A DNA stretch of 13,486 nucleotides from a bacterium (GCA_021163625.1 JAGGTS010000045.1:1-13486), one strand, 5' to 3'; shown: positions 1 to 6,009, counted from the stretch's first letter. The notes: generated by a model not told the origin, from the sequence alone. Translations and numbers: made by a program.

Positions 1-440
1 TCTCCTTTGCCTGCTTTCTCTTCTTTATTCTCTTCCTCCTTTCCCTTTTCCTTCTCCTCTTTTTTTATTCCTTCTTCTGTCTCCTTGCTTTGGGTTCCAT
101 TTGTAGCTTGTCCTGCGCTATTATCTAAATTGGTTTGTTTTTCTCCTTTTTCTTTGTCGCCTTTTTTCTTCCTTGTTTTCTTCAAAACATTTATTTTCTT
201 TGCCTTAATTATCTTCTCGCTAACCAGCAAGTTATGAACCCGGTCAGAAGTCTTTGCTCCAACTGAAAGCCAGTATTTTATTCTTTCGGCTTTCAGTTTT
301 TTCTCTTTTGTTATTGGGTTAAAAAACCCGACTATTTCCAAAAACCTCCCTCCTTTTGGCGGATTCTTCTTATCTGTTACAACTATCCTAAAAAACGGTT
401 GATTTTTTTTGCCTGTCCTTAAAAAACGTATAGTAAGCAT
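1..440 (-). CDS. rpsP: 30S ribosomal protein S16, 3' end off the window
   Basis: Ribosomal protein S16, a primary 16S rRNA-binding protein of the small subunit. Translating the minus strand from the ATG at 440 gives MLTIRFLRTGKKNQPFFRIV, then GGRFLEIVGFFNP, YWLSVGAKTSDRVHNLL and so on, matching S16 across its usual ~80-residue core. The frame then stays open to the window edge as a low-complexity tail rich in Lys, Glu and Gly (from about residue 86 to at least 146), so no stop codon is visible and the gene is partial. The tail is not part of the conserved fold; many candidate-phyla S16 proteins carry such extensions (family recollection). It lies 28 nt after rnc and is probably the last visible gene of the rpmF-nusB-rnc-rpsP run. 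No Shine-Dalgarno sequence is visible before the ATG. The identification is secure; the function of the tail is unknown. Confidence 0.95.
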   Translation of the reverse strand, partial: MLTIRFLRTGKKNQPFFRIVVTDKKNPPKGGRFLEIVGFFNPITKEKKLKAERIKYWLSVGAKTSDRVHNLLVSEKIIKAKKINVLKKTRKKKGDKEKGEKQTNLDNSAGQATNGTQSKETEEGIKKEEKEKGKEEENKEEKAGKG

Positions 441-468
441 AATTTAATTAATTTTATTTAGCCCTATG

Positions 469-1158
469 TTAATTCCACTTTTTTTCTTTTAATGCCCGGG
501 CCGCTGCTTCTTCCTCTGCTTCCTGCTTTGAGAAACCACAGCCTTGAGCTATAAGCTTATTTTCTAAAAAAACGCCAACAACAAATTGTTTTTCATGGTC
601 AGGTCCAAATTCTTTGATAACTTTATACACAGGGGTTAATTTCATTTTTTCCTGGGCTTTTTGCTGAAACATCGACTTTGGATCAATCCAACTTTTTTCT
701 TTTAAAATCCTTTCAAGGTTCTTAATCAGATTTTCTTCAATGAATTTCCTTGCCTTATCAAGCCCCTGGTCGAGATAAAGCGCGCCCAAAAATGCTTCAA
801 AAACATCGGCTAAAATGCATTTTCTTCTTTTCCCTCCATGTTCGAGTTCGCCTTTTGAAAGCAAAACATAATCTCCAAATCCAATCTCTGACGCAATCGA
901 AGACAAGCTTTTCGTGTTCACCAAAGCAGCGCGCCAACTAGTTAAATCACCTTCTGGCTTATTGAAATTCTTGTACAAATATTCAGTAACTATTAACTCC
1001 AAAACTGCATCACCTAAGAATTCCAGCCTTTCGTTATTGCCTAAATGAAACTTTGGATTTTCGTTTAAGTATGAACGATGGCAAAAAGCCTGAACCAATA
1101 AATCTTTATTTTTAAATTTAATGTCCAACTTGTTTTCAAGCTCTGAAAAATCCTTCAT
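469..1158 (-). CDS. rnc: Ribonuclease III
   Basis: Double-stranded-RNA endonuclease that matures rRNA precursors and cleaves structured mRNAs; acts as a cytoplasmic homodimer. The 229 residues match the usual bacterial length. The catalytic domain (about 1-150) holds the signature NERLEFLGDA (42-51), with metal-binding/catalytic Glu43, Glu46 and Asp50, then EGDLTSWRAALVN (69-81) and LADVFEAFLGALYLD (116-130), with Asp118 and Glu121. A double-stranded-RNA-binding domain follows (about 160-228), with the typical ending EAEEEAAARALKEK. All key residues are present, so the enzyme should be active. Transcription comes from nusB upstream, across a 107-nt spacer that contains a long interrupted inverted repeat ending 6 nt before this ATG. 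That invites comparison with the E. coli rnc leader, which RNase III itself cuts. No Shine-Dalgarno sequence is visible. Stop is TAA. Confidence 0.97.
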   Translation of the reverse strand: MKDFSELENKLDIKFKNKDLLVQAFCHRSYLNENPKFHLGNNERLEFLGDAVLELIVTEYLYKNFNKPEGDLTSWRAALVNTKSLSSIASEIGFGDYVLLSKGELEHGGKRRKCILADVFEAFLGALYLDQGLDKARKFIEENLIKNLERILKEKSWIDPKSMFQQKAQEKMKLTPVYKVIKEFGPDHEKQFVVGVFLENKLIAQGCGFSKQEAEEEAAARALKEKKWN

Positions 1159-1164
1159 TGAAAT

Positions 1165-1259
1165 CGATGTTAATATGCTAATGGTACTAATTGTTAATTA
1201 TATGAATGTCAGTGCCGCTTATATTGTTTTCATTGGTAAGCATTAGCATAACAGCATCG
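1165..1259 (-). promoter_or_regulatory. Interrupted inverted repeat in the rnc 5' leader (candidate RNase III target)
   Basis: Plus-strand bases 1165-1183 read CGATG-N4-TATGCTAATG and bases 1241-1259 read CATTAGCATA-N4-CATCG. The outer 5 bp and inner 10 bp are perfect complements at identical spacing, and one of the four intervening positions also pairs, giving 16 of 19 pairs. The loop is 57 nt (1184-1240). In the minus-strand transcript the structure fills the nusB-rnc spacer and ends 6 nt before the rnc ATG. It could be a processing or autoregulatory site, or just a protein-binding or transcription-attenuating structure. The repeat is seen directly; the role is inferred. Confidence 0.55.
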
Positions 1260-1265
1260 TATTAA

Positions 1266-1733
1266 TTAATCATTTTTGATTTCTTTATAAACCGTACCCA
1301 ATACGCCATTTATAAACTTGCTTGAAGACTGCCCTCCAAAATTTTTTGCAAGCTCAATCGCTTCGTTAATGGCAACTTTTGATGGAACTTCGTTCTTGTC
1401 TTCGTACAAAAGCTCAAAAAGCCCGATTCTTAAAACGTTTCTGTCAATAATGCTGAGCTGGTCTATTGAACGCTCAGGCGCGGCGCTTTGGATAACTTTG
1501 TCAATCTTTTTTATATTCCCTGCCACCCCCTTGGTTAAAGAAAGCACAAAACCGCTTTCATTGAAAAAATTTCCTCCTAAAAGATTTATGTTCCTTTCTG
1601 TAACCTTATCCAAGCTATGGGAATTTATAAAATTGCTTTTCTTTTGAGCATCCAGTAAGGGCAAACGCTGATAAAAGTCCCACTCAAACAATGATTGCAA
1701 TGCTATTGAACGCGCTAATTGACGAGAAGCCAT
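1266..1733 (-). CDS. nusB: Transcription antitermination factor NusB
   Basis: Small all-helical RNA-binding protein that, with NusE (S10), binds boxA in nascent rRNA transcripts and supports antitermination and rRNA folding. The 155 residues fit the family length. The N-terminus MASRQLARSIALQSLFEWDF corresponds to the family's opening helix (R..A...L...D). The C-terminal half is the most recognisable: ERSIDQLSIIDRNVLRIG, then PSKVAINEAIELAKNFG, then SSKFINGVLGTVYKEI. The last two correspond to the conserved P..V.INEA..LAK.FG and FINGVL motifs. It lies 59 nt after rpmF and 107 nt before rnc in the same direction, so these translation and RNA-processing genes are probably co-transcribed. No Shine-Dalgarno sequence is visible upstream of the ATG. 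Stop is TAA. Confidence 0.95.
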   Translation of the reverse strand: MASRQLARSIALQSLFEWDFYQRLPLLDAQKKSNFINSHSLDKVTERNINLLGGNFFNESGFVLSLTKGVAGNIKKIDKVIQSAAPERSIDQLSIIDRNVLRIGLFELLYEDKNEVPSKVAINEAIELAKNFGGQSSSKFINGVLGTVYKEIKND

Positions 1734-1792
1734 ATATATTAAATAAACGAGCTTAGCTAATTATAATAGCAAAACTAATAATCAATATTATC

Positions 1793-2086
1793 TTAAAACT
1801 TTTTTCTCGACAAGTCTTCAAGGGTAACAGGCTTCTGTTTTTTCTTCCCTTCCTTTTCTTTTTCTTTAATTTCTTTCTCTCTTTTCTTTTTCTCTTTCTT
1901 GTCTAGCTTAGCCATAACATTTACCACCTCTCTGCCCTTATAGAAGCCGCAATAAGGGCAAACAGTATGCGGCAATATCAACCTACCGCACTTTTCACAT
2001 TTTGTCAAAGTAGGACCATTAAGGCTTAAATGGGAACGCCTTTTATTTCTTCTTGATTTTGTATGCCTTTGTTTTGGAACAGCCAT
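1793..2086 (-). CDS. rpmF: 50S ribosomal protein L32 with long charged C-terminal extension
   Basis: Large-subunit ribosomal protein L32. The N-terminal ~58 residues are classic: MAVPKQRHTKSRRNKRRSHL, then a zinc ribbon with CEKC (30-33) and CPYC (43-46), then GFYKGREVV. L32 is normally about 57-60 residues; this one has 97. The extra ~38 residues are almost entirely Lys, Glu and Arg and end in PVTLEDLSRKKF. No frameshift or second start is needed to explain the extension, and the stop is TAA. It is the first gene of the rpmF-nusB-rnc-rpsP run. In many bacteria rpmF and rnc flank fatty-acid genes (plsX, fab, acpP); here none are present, which fits an organism lacking that pathway. No Shine-Dalgarno sequence is visible; the upstream region is AT-rich and holds a duplicate of the start site at 2143-2155. 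Confidence 0.95.
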   Translation of the reverse strand: MAVPKQRHTKSRRNKRRSHLSLNGPTLTKCEKCGRLILPHTVCPYCGFYKGREVVNVMAKLDKKEKKKREKEIKEKEKEGKKKQKPVTLEDLSRKKF

Positions 2087-2155
2087 AAAAAATATATAAT
2101 ATAAATATAAATAATGATGATCTAAATTAAAATACTGTAATCACAGCCATAAAAA
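2079..2155 (-). repeat. 13-bp direct repeat duplicating the rpmF start site
   Basis: ACAGCCATAAAAA occurs at 2079-2091 and again at 2143-2155. On the minus strand both copies read TTTTTATGGCTGT, i.e. an ATG-Ala-Val start. The downstream copy is the rpmF start. The upstream copy opens a 7-codon reading frame (MAVITVF, stop TAA) lying between about 2132 and 2150. It may be a leader peptide, a decoy start or a duplication remnant. The repeat is seen; any function is speculative. Confidence 0.4.
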
Positions 2156-2326
2156 TCAGGGCAATTTGCCCATAGCGGAAAATCAACCCCAATATTTTCA
2201 TCTCAATATATCAATATACTAACAAAAGATTTTAACATTTTCAAGGCTTTGGTTTTTAAAGCCGGGAGCAACAATTTAAAATAGCCCTATAAACTCTAAT
2301 GATAAAAATAAACTTTTATTTTTTTC

Positions 2327-3094
2327 TTATTTTTCTACAAAAACCATTGAAATTATAAAGATTAGGGCGCTTGTCAGAATAATTAACGGGCCTGCTGGAA
2401 ATTTGGTAATTCTAAACAAGAGAATCCCAAAAATAGCGGAAACCACGCCAAAGATTACGGCCAAAATGCTGTAGCTTGCAATATTTTTACTTAAATTTCT
2501 GCTTGCCGCAGCAGGAATGGCAACCAAAGCCGCTGTTAAAAGGCCGCCAACCAACTGCGCTCCAAGAGCAACAATAATGGCAATGCAGCTCAAATAAATA
2601 AGATTATATTTCTTAACGCTTATTCCCTCAACCTTTGCCAAATCTTCGGAAATATTGATTAAAGTCATTTTCTTGTAAATTTTCTTAGTTGCCAAAAAAA
2701 CGCCTCCTGCTAAAAGAACGGAGAAAAGCATATCAAGAAAACTTACTTTTGAAATATCGCCGATTAGGGCAGTTTCTGCCTGCGCAACTGGAAGAAATAT
2801 AAAAGCAATAGCCACCCCAGACGAAAAAACAATCGCCGTTAAAGCCTCCATCGGAAGTTTCGTTCTTATTTCAAAAAGCCAAATTAGAATTATGCCTAAA
2901 ATGACAAACGGGAAGGCGCCAAGAGAAATATTAAATCCGTATAAAAGAGCTAAAGCAATTCCGGGCAAGGTAAGGTGGCCCAATGGGCCCGCAACTAAAG
3001 CCATTTTCTTTGAAAGCATCAAAGTTCCAAGGTAAGCAGCTGAAGCGGCAATGAAAACTCCTGTTATTAGGCTGACAATGACTTGGGAATCCAT
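2327..3094 (-). CDS. Metal ABC transporter permease, ABC-3 family (ZnuB/MntB-like)
   Basis: Integral-membrane permease of a zinc/manganese-type ABC importer. The 255 residues hold about eight hydrophobic stretches (near 5-22, 40-54, 58-75, 84-106, 118-134, 163-190, 204-224 and 228-252). GPLGHLTLPGIALALL (36-51) matches the family motif usually written SHAxLPGIALA, and VGGLLTAALVAIPAAASR (182-199) matches the conserved late motif G.LLV.ALL..PAA.A. It starts 38 nt after the ATPase gene and is surely co-transcribed with it. No substrate-binding protein or metal-responsive repressor lies in the window, so the metal cannot be assigned. The ATG at 3092-3094 lacks a Shine-Dalgarno sequence. Downstream (2087-2326) I see no convincing terminator, only a 6-bp hairpin without a U-tract at 2245-2263. 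Confidence 0.9.
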   Translation of the reverse strand: MDSQVIVSLITGVFIAASAAYLGTLMLSKKMALVAGPLGHLTLPGIALALLYGFNISLGAFPFVILGIILIWLFEIRTKLPMEALTAIVFSSGVAIAFIFLPVAQAETALIGDISKVSFLDMLFSVLLAGGVFLATKKIYKKMTLINISEDLAKVEGISVKKYNLIYLSCIAIIVALGAQLVGGLLTAALVAIPAAASRNLSKNIASYSILAVIFGVVSAIFGILLFRITKFPAGPLIILTSALIFIISMVFVEK

Positions 3095-3132
3095 AGTTAT
3101 AATAATAAATTAAGCGCAAACAATAATTAATG

Positions 3133-3834
3133 CTATTTATGCCTTCTGTGCTTGTAAAAGCCGATAGGCTCTTTGTAAAGTTTTTCCAAAATATTAGGGC
3201 TTAAAACTTTAAGAGGAGGACCAGAACAATGCCCTTCTTTTTTGCTTAAACATAAAACATTGTCAGAATACCTATAAACTATATTCAAATCATGGGTAAC
3301 CAATAAAATCGTCAAGTCTTTTTTCTCCCAAAAGCTTTTTAAAAGAGAATAAATTGTTTTTTCTCCGCCGATGTCAATTCCGGCCATTGGCTCGTCAAAA
3401 AGCAGCACCTCCGGATTTGACGCAAGCACCCAAGCAATAAGCATTCTCTGGAATTGCCCTCCTGAAAAATCTCCAATTTTTTTATTGATAGCATTTGGTT
3501 CATTTATACCAACAAGCTCCAAAAATTTTAAGGTTTCGCCTTTTTCTATTCTTTTTAGTTCAAAAAATTCTCTTACTGATATCGGCAGATGCCTCACCCT
3601 TAACTGATTTAGCCCTTGGGGCAAATAACTAATCCTCGTCCCCTTCTTCCAGCTAATTTCGCCACGATAAGGCAAGAGTCCCAAAAGAGCCCTCAAAAGC
3701 ACAGTTTTACCCGCTCCATTCGGCCCAAGAATAGTTAATATTTCTCTTCTTTTAACTTCAAAAGATAAATTACTAATCACTTTTTCTTTGTTAATTTCTA
3801 CATTTAAATTTTTAACTTTTAAAATTGTCTCCAT
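3133..3834 (-). CDS. Metal ABC transporter ATP-binding protein (ZnuC/MntA-like)
   Basis: Cytoplasmic ATPase that powers the adjacent ABC-3 permease. The 233 residues contain every motif of an active ABC ATPase: Walker A GPNGAGKT (37-44), Q-loop Gln73 in YLPQG, signature FSGGQFQRM (123-131), Walker B VLLFDEP (143-149) with catalytic Glu148, D-loop AGID (151-154) and H-loop THD (His181). The length and the DEPMAGID wording fit the zinc/manganese importer group better than the branched-chain amino-acid group. It is the first gene of the pair, with a TTGACA promoter about 80 nt upstream and an untranslated leader of about 70 nt. No Shine-Dalgarno sequence is visible. The C-terminus is basic (HRRHK). 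Stop is TAG. Pairing with an ABC-3 permease makes the family call firm; the substrate metal is not resolved. Confidence 0.93.
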   Translation of the reverse strand: METILKVKNLNVEINKEKVISNLSFEVKRREILTILGPNGAGKTVLLRALLGLLPYRGEISWKKGTRISYLPQGLNQLRVRHLPISVREFFELKRIEKGETLKFLELVGINEPNAINKKIGDFSGGQFQRMLIAWVLASNPEVLLFDEPMAGIDIGGEKTIYSLLKSFWEKKDLTILLVTHDLNIVYRYSDNVLCLSKKEGHCSGPPLKVLSPNILEKLYKEPIGFYKHRRHK

Positions 3835-3913
3835 AAAATTTCAAATTGAAAATTAAAGCATAAAAATACAAAAAAGGATATCTTTTTCTCGCCTCAGCAT
3901 TCTCTAATCGCTA

Positions 3914-3942
3914 ATTTTATACTCGAAAAAGAATACTGTCAA
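3914..3942 (-). promoter_or_regulatory. Sigma-70-type promoter of the metal ABC transporter genes
   Basis: On the minus strand TTGACA (plus positions 3937-3942) is a perfect -35 box. It is followed after 17 bp by TAAAAT (3914-3919), a 5/6 match to the -10 box. Predicted transcription starts near 3907, leaving a leader of about 70 nt before the ATPase ATG. CTAATCGCTAAT next to the -10 box (3904-3915) is a short direct repeat that might bind a regulator, but I recognise no known metal-regulator operator. The remaining gene-free sequence from 3835 to 3975 is AT-rich and featureless. Confidence 0.65.
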
Positions 3943-3975
3943 TTTTCAGAATACAATCACTAAAACTTTTTGGGC

Positions 3976-4328
3976 TTGTGCTTACCCTTGAACCAAACTC
4001 TAAATTCTAATATCCAAATCCTACTTTGTGCTTACCCTTTTGTGCTTACCCTTAGCAAGCGCACATCCTGAGCAACTTATTTTTCAGAGATGGAGTCGCT
4101 GGGAAAAACCCGAATTCCTAAATCCGAAACCCGAAAAAATACCAAATTCCCAATGACTAAATATTTTTATTATTAATCATTGGTCATTTTTTCGTCATTC
4201 GTCATTCGGGTTTCGTCATTTACAAACTATTTTGATTGTGATTTAGAATTTAGAATTTGTTTAGAATTTAGAATTTAGGATTTAGGATTTTTGTATTTCC
4301 CTTGGTAAGCACAACATGGTAAACACAA
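3976..4328. repeat. Foldback (MITE-like) intergenic repeat element with TTGTGCTTACC ends
   Basis: This non-coding stretch between the ABC ATPase gene and rnhB is built of nested inverted repeats. The left end has TTGTGCTTACCCTT at 3976-3989 and as a perfect tandem pair at 4026-4039 and 4040-4053. The right end has the complement GGTAAGCACAA at 4304-4314 and a one-mismatch copy, GGTAAACACAA, at 4318-4328. Inside, CTAAATTCTAA (4000-4010) pairs with TTAGAATTTAG (4243-4253 and 4261-4271), AAATCCTA (4016-4023) with TAGGATTT (4276-4283 and 4283-4290), CGAAACCCGAA (4125-4135) with TTCGGGTTTCG (4205-4215), and CCAATGA (4150-4156) with TCATTGG (4177-4183). The order is nested, giving one long imperfect palindrome. 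It encodes no protein. I recall TTTAGAATTTAG-rich palindromic repeats in other candidate-phyla genomes; whether it is a mobile or decayed element is inference. Confidence 0.7.
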
Positions 4329-4339
4329 CAATATTCTTA

Positions 4340-4999
4340 TTAATATCTTTCCAAAAAATTTTTAAGAGGGGCAAATGTTTTTCTATGTATTTTACAAGGG
4401 CCGTACTCTTTTAATTTATCAAAATGGAGCTTTGTACCATAGCCTTTATGCAGTTCAAATTTATATTCTGGAAACTTTTTTGCATAATTTTCCATCATCT
4501 TATCTCTGTAAACCTTAGCCATTATAGAGGCAACTTTTATTAAAAATATTCTTTCATCTCCTTTTATCACTAGTTGCTGCCTGATTTCTGCGTTTAAATT
4601 AGTATTTCCGTCAATGAGCAAGAGGTCAATTTTCTTTTTGGCCTTTCTTTCTAAAGACCTGACTGCTTTTTGCATGGCTAATTTTGTTGCTTGCAATATA
4701 TTTATCCTGTCAATAACTTTTTCTGAAATTACCCCCGTCGCCCATTTAACCTGTTTATTGCCGCCCAAGTAATTAAAAGCTGTCTCTCTTTGCCTGCCAG
4801 ACATTTTCTTTGAATCGTTTATATAAACTCCGCTTTCCCTTGGAATAAAGCCGACGCCTGTCTCCAACCTCTTATAATCTAATCCGCTTATAAGGACGGC
4901 GGCGGCAACAACGGGCCCTGCTAAAGCGCCGCGGCCAGCTTCGTCCACGCCAACAATAATCTTATCTTTTTGTCTTCCATTGATGTAAAATTTTTTCAT
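4340..4999 (-). CDS. rnhB: Ribonuclease HII
   Basis: Endonuclease that cuts the RNA strand of RNA-DNA hybrids, starting ribonucleotide excision repair and helping primer removal. The 219 residues show all family motifs: VDEAGRG (18-24) with Asp19 and Glu20, NDSKK (61-65), LLIDGN (127-132) with Asp130, KGDERIF (146-152) with Asp148, the SIxAKVxRD block (158-166), and HKGYGT (184-189) with Tyr187. The last, with the GRG motif, recognises the ribose-DNA junction. Spacing of the four acidic residues matches E. coli RnhB (Asp16, Glu17, Asp108, Asp126). The end IHRKTFAP is also typical. A short insertion lies around 41-58. The gene is divergent from the plus-strand run containing dnaE; a perfect -10 box (5105-5110) lies about 105 nt upstream. 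No Shine-Dalgarno sequence is visible. Stop is TAA. Confidence 0.96.
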   Translation of the reverse strand: MKKFYINGRQKDKIIVGVDEAGRGALAGPVVAAAVLISGLDYKRLETGVGFIPRESGVYINDSKKMSGRQRETAFNYLGGNKQVKWATGVISEKVIDRINILQATKLAMQKAVRSLERKAKKKIDLLLIDGNTNLNAEIRQQLVIKGDERIFLIKVASIMAKVYRDKMMENYAKKFPEYKFELHKGYGTKLHFDKLKEYGPCKIHRKTFAPLKNFLERY

Positions 5000-5104
5000 A
5001 AAGCAAAACCAAAAGATAGCAATGAAACAAACAAATTTTTAGCACCTTTTAATGCCTCAATTTTCTTTCAAAGGCCGGTTCCCTTTTGGCAATTCTCTAT
5101 TTCT

Positions 5105-5110
5105 ATTATA
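5105..5110 (-). promoter_or_regulatory. Candidate -10 box for rnhB
   Basis: The minus strand reads TATAAT at this position, a perfect -10 box about 105 nt upstream of the rnhB ATG. No good -35 box is found at 16-18 bp (only TTTTTC at 17 bp, or TTGTTT at 20 bp), so this is weaker than the other promoters listed. Confidence 0.35.
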
Positions 5111-5125
5111 TCCCATAATTAGGTT

Positions 5126-5153
5126 TTGAAAAACAAAAAAAATGTATTATAAT
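5126..5153 (+). promoter_or_regulatory. Sigma-70-type promoter for the dnaE-containing run
   Basis: TTGAAA (5126-5131, 5/6 match) is followed after 16 bp by TATAAT (5148-5153, perfect). Predicted transcription starts near 5160, about 180 nt before the annotated ATG of the next gene. It would drive the repeat-protein gene and possibly dnaE, thrS and the DUF5667 gene, which follow on the same strand without an evident terminator. Confidence 0.6.
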
Positions 5154-5215
5154 TCCTTAATGCAACCCAAAAAACGAATTCTGTCTTGTTGATTGTTCTC
5201 GCAAAAAAATTATTT

Positions 5216-5224
5216 TGCTATAAT
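5216..5224 (+). promoter_or_regulatory. Extended -10 promoter, possibly giving a leaderless transcript
   Basis: TGCTATAAT is a perfect extended -10 element (TGN-TATAAT). No good -35 box is spaced properly (TTGATT at 5189 is 24 bp away), which extended -10 promoters can tolerate. The expected start, about 7 nt downstream, coincides with the ATG at 5231, so a transcript from here could be leaderless. That ATG opens only a 5-codon frame (MFRHY, then TAG), which bears on the suspected frameshift. Confidence 0.5.
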
Positions 5225-5337
5225 AAAAAAATGTTCCGCCACTATTAGGATATAAAAACTCTGTTTGCCAATTTTGCCAAAAAAGAAAACGCAAACAGCA
5301 AATAGCAAACGGCCTAATCAACAATATTAAAAAATTG

Positions 5338-6009
5338 ATGGACAAAAATATTATTTTAGAAAAAAAAGAAATTGAAAGAGAAATAACTTTAGCGGAAACA
5401 GAAGCAAGAATAATAAATTTCAAAGAAAAGATACTGTCTTCTCTTTCTATAAAAGGAAGGACTATCCAAGGGATTGACTTGGAAGGAGCGGCTATTTTAG
5501 GGCCTGTCTCCATAGAACAAACAACTATCAATGGCGCTTTAAACTTAAAGCAGGCAATCATTAAAAATCTGCTATACCTAAAGTCAAATATTGTAAACGG
5601 AAACCTAACTTTGGAAAACACATACGTGAAAGGAATAATAGATTTGGCTGAAACTAAAATTGACGGATTTTTAAGCCTTGACGGATTAGACAATTCAGGA
5701 TTTTTAAGCATGGCAAAAACAAAAATAAAAAAAGATGTCTTTGTCAGAAAAGCGGTAATCAGCAATTCCTACCAAGGAGAAAAATTTACTGTAAAGGGAG
5801 ACTTCTATTTAAGGGAAGCTTTGATTTACGGAAATTTATACATTGAGCAAAGCGTTGTGGAAGGGTCGTTAGATATGCTTAAAGTTTTCATCGGAAACAA
5901 CTTTATTTTAAGGTCAAGCAAAATCAAGGAGTTTTTAATATTAAGAGACGCCGAAATTAAAGGAGAGTCAAAAATAGAAAATACAGAATATAAAGAATTG
6001 ATTAGGTAA
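5338..6009 (+). CDS. Beta-helix-like repeat protein of unknown function (5' end uncertain)
   Basis: No enzyme motif is recognisable. From the ATG at 5338 the protein has 223 residues: a charged helical N-terminus (about 1-36) followed by repeats of about 20 residues, each of the form I-x-G-x-L-x-L with hydrophobic residues alternating. Examples are INGALNLKQAIIKN, VNGNLTLENTYVKG, IDLAETKIDGFLSLDGL, YGNLYIEQSVVEGSLDM. This periodicity suggests a right-handed beta-helix related to pentapeptide-repeat or bactofilin-type folds, probably a structural or scaffolding protein. There is no signal peptide or membrane segment. TTG at 5335 is an alternative start, with no Shine-Dalgarno sequence for either. 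The frame is open upstream to 5227 and encodes a CxxC motif there, so the true protein is probably longer. It ends 48 nt before dnaE and is likely co-transcribed with it. The function is unknown. Confidence 0.7.
   Translation: MDKNIILEKKEIEREITLAETEARIINFKEKILSSLSIKGRTIQGIDLEGAAILGPVSIEQTTINGALNLKQAIIKNLLYLKSNIVNGNLTLENTYVKGIIDLAETKIDGFLSLDGLDNSGFLSMAKTKIKKDVFVRKAVISNSYQGEKFTVKGDFYLREALIYGNLYIEQSVVEGSLDMLKVFIGNNFILRSSKIKEFLILRDAEIKGESKIENTEYKELIR

Larger units (their letters stand above)
5000..5337. other. Divergent intergenic region between rnhB and the plus-strand genes
   Basis: This 338-nt region holds start signals in both directions. The left part (5000-5104) is the rnhB leader, AT-rich apart from a weak AAAGG/CCTTT hairpin near 5080-5100. 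The middle (5105-5153) holds a minus-strand -10 box and a plus-strand promoter. The right part (5216-5337) starts with an extended -10 box and then reads as protein-coding sequence in frame with the next gene although no start codon serves it. I see no RNA gene or riboswitch here. Confidence 0.5.

Noticed and set aside
7..237. Plus-strand open frame rich in Phe and Ser
   Set aside because: It is the antisense shadow of the Lys/Glu-rich tail of S16 on the minus strand.
2159..2171. GGGCAATTTGCCC near-palindrome as an operator
   Set aside because: No recognisable promoter lies next to it and no known regulator site matches.
2245..2263. GGCTTT/AAAGCC hairpin downstream of the permease gene as a terminator
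   Set aside because: The stem is only 6 bp and no U-tract follows on the minus strand.
2304..2323. AAAAATAAA / TTTATTTTT inverted repeat as a terminator
   Set aside because: The stem is pure A/T with almost no loop, expected by chance in AT-rich DNA.
3976..4053. CRISPR-like repeats (three TTGTGCTTACCCTT units)
   Set aside because: Units are only 14 bp, two are directly adjacent without a spacer, and inverted copies occur at the other end; this fits a foldback element, not a CRISPR array.
5157..5765. Minus-strand 202-codon open frame
   Set aside because: It lies antisense to the beta-helix-like gene, has no family resemblance and a hydrophobic composition typical of an antisense shadow of A-rich coding DNA.
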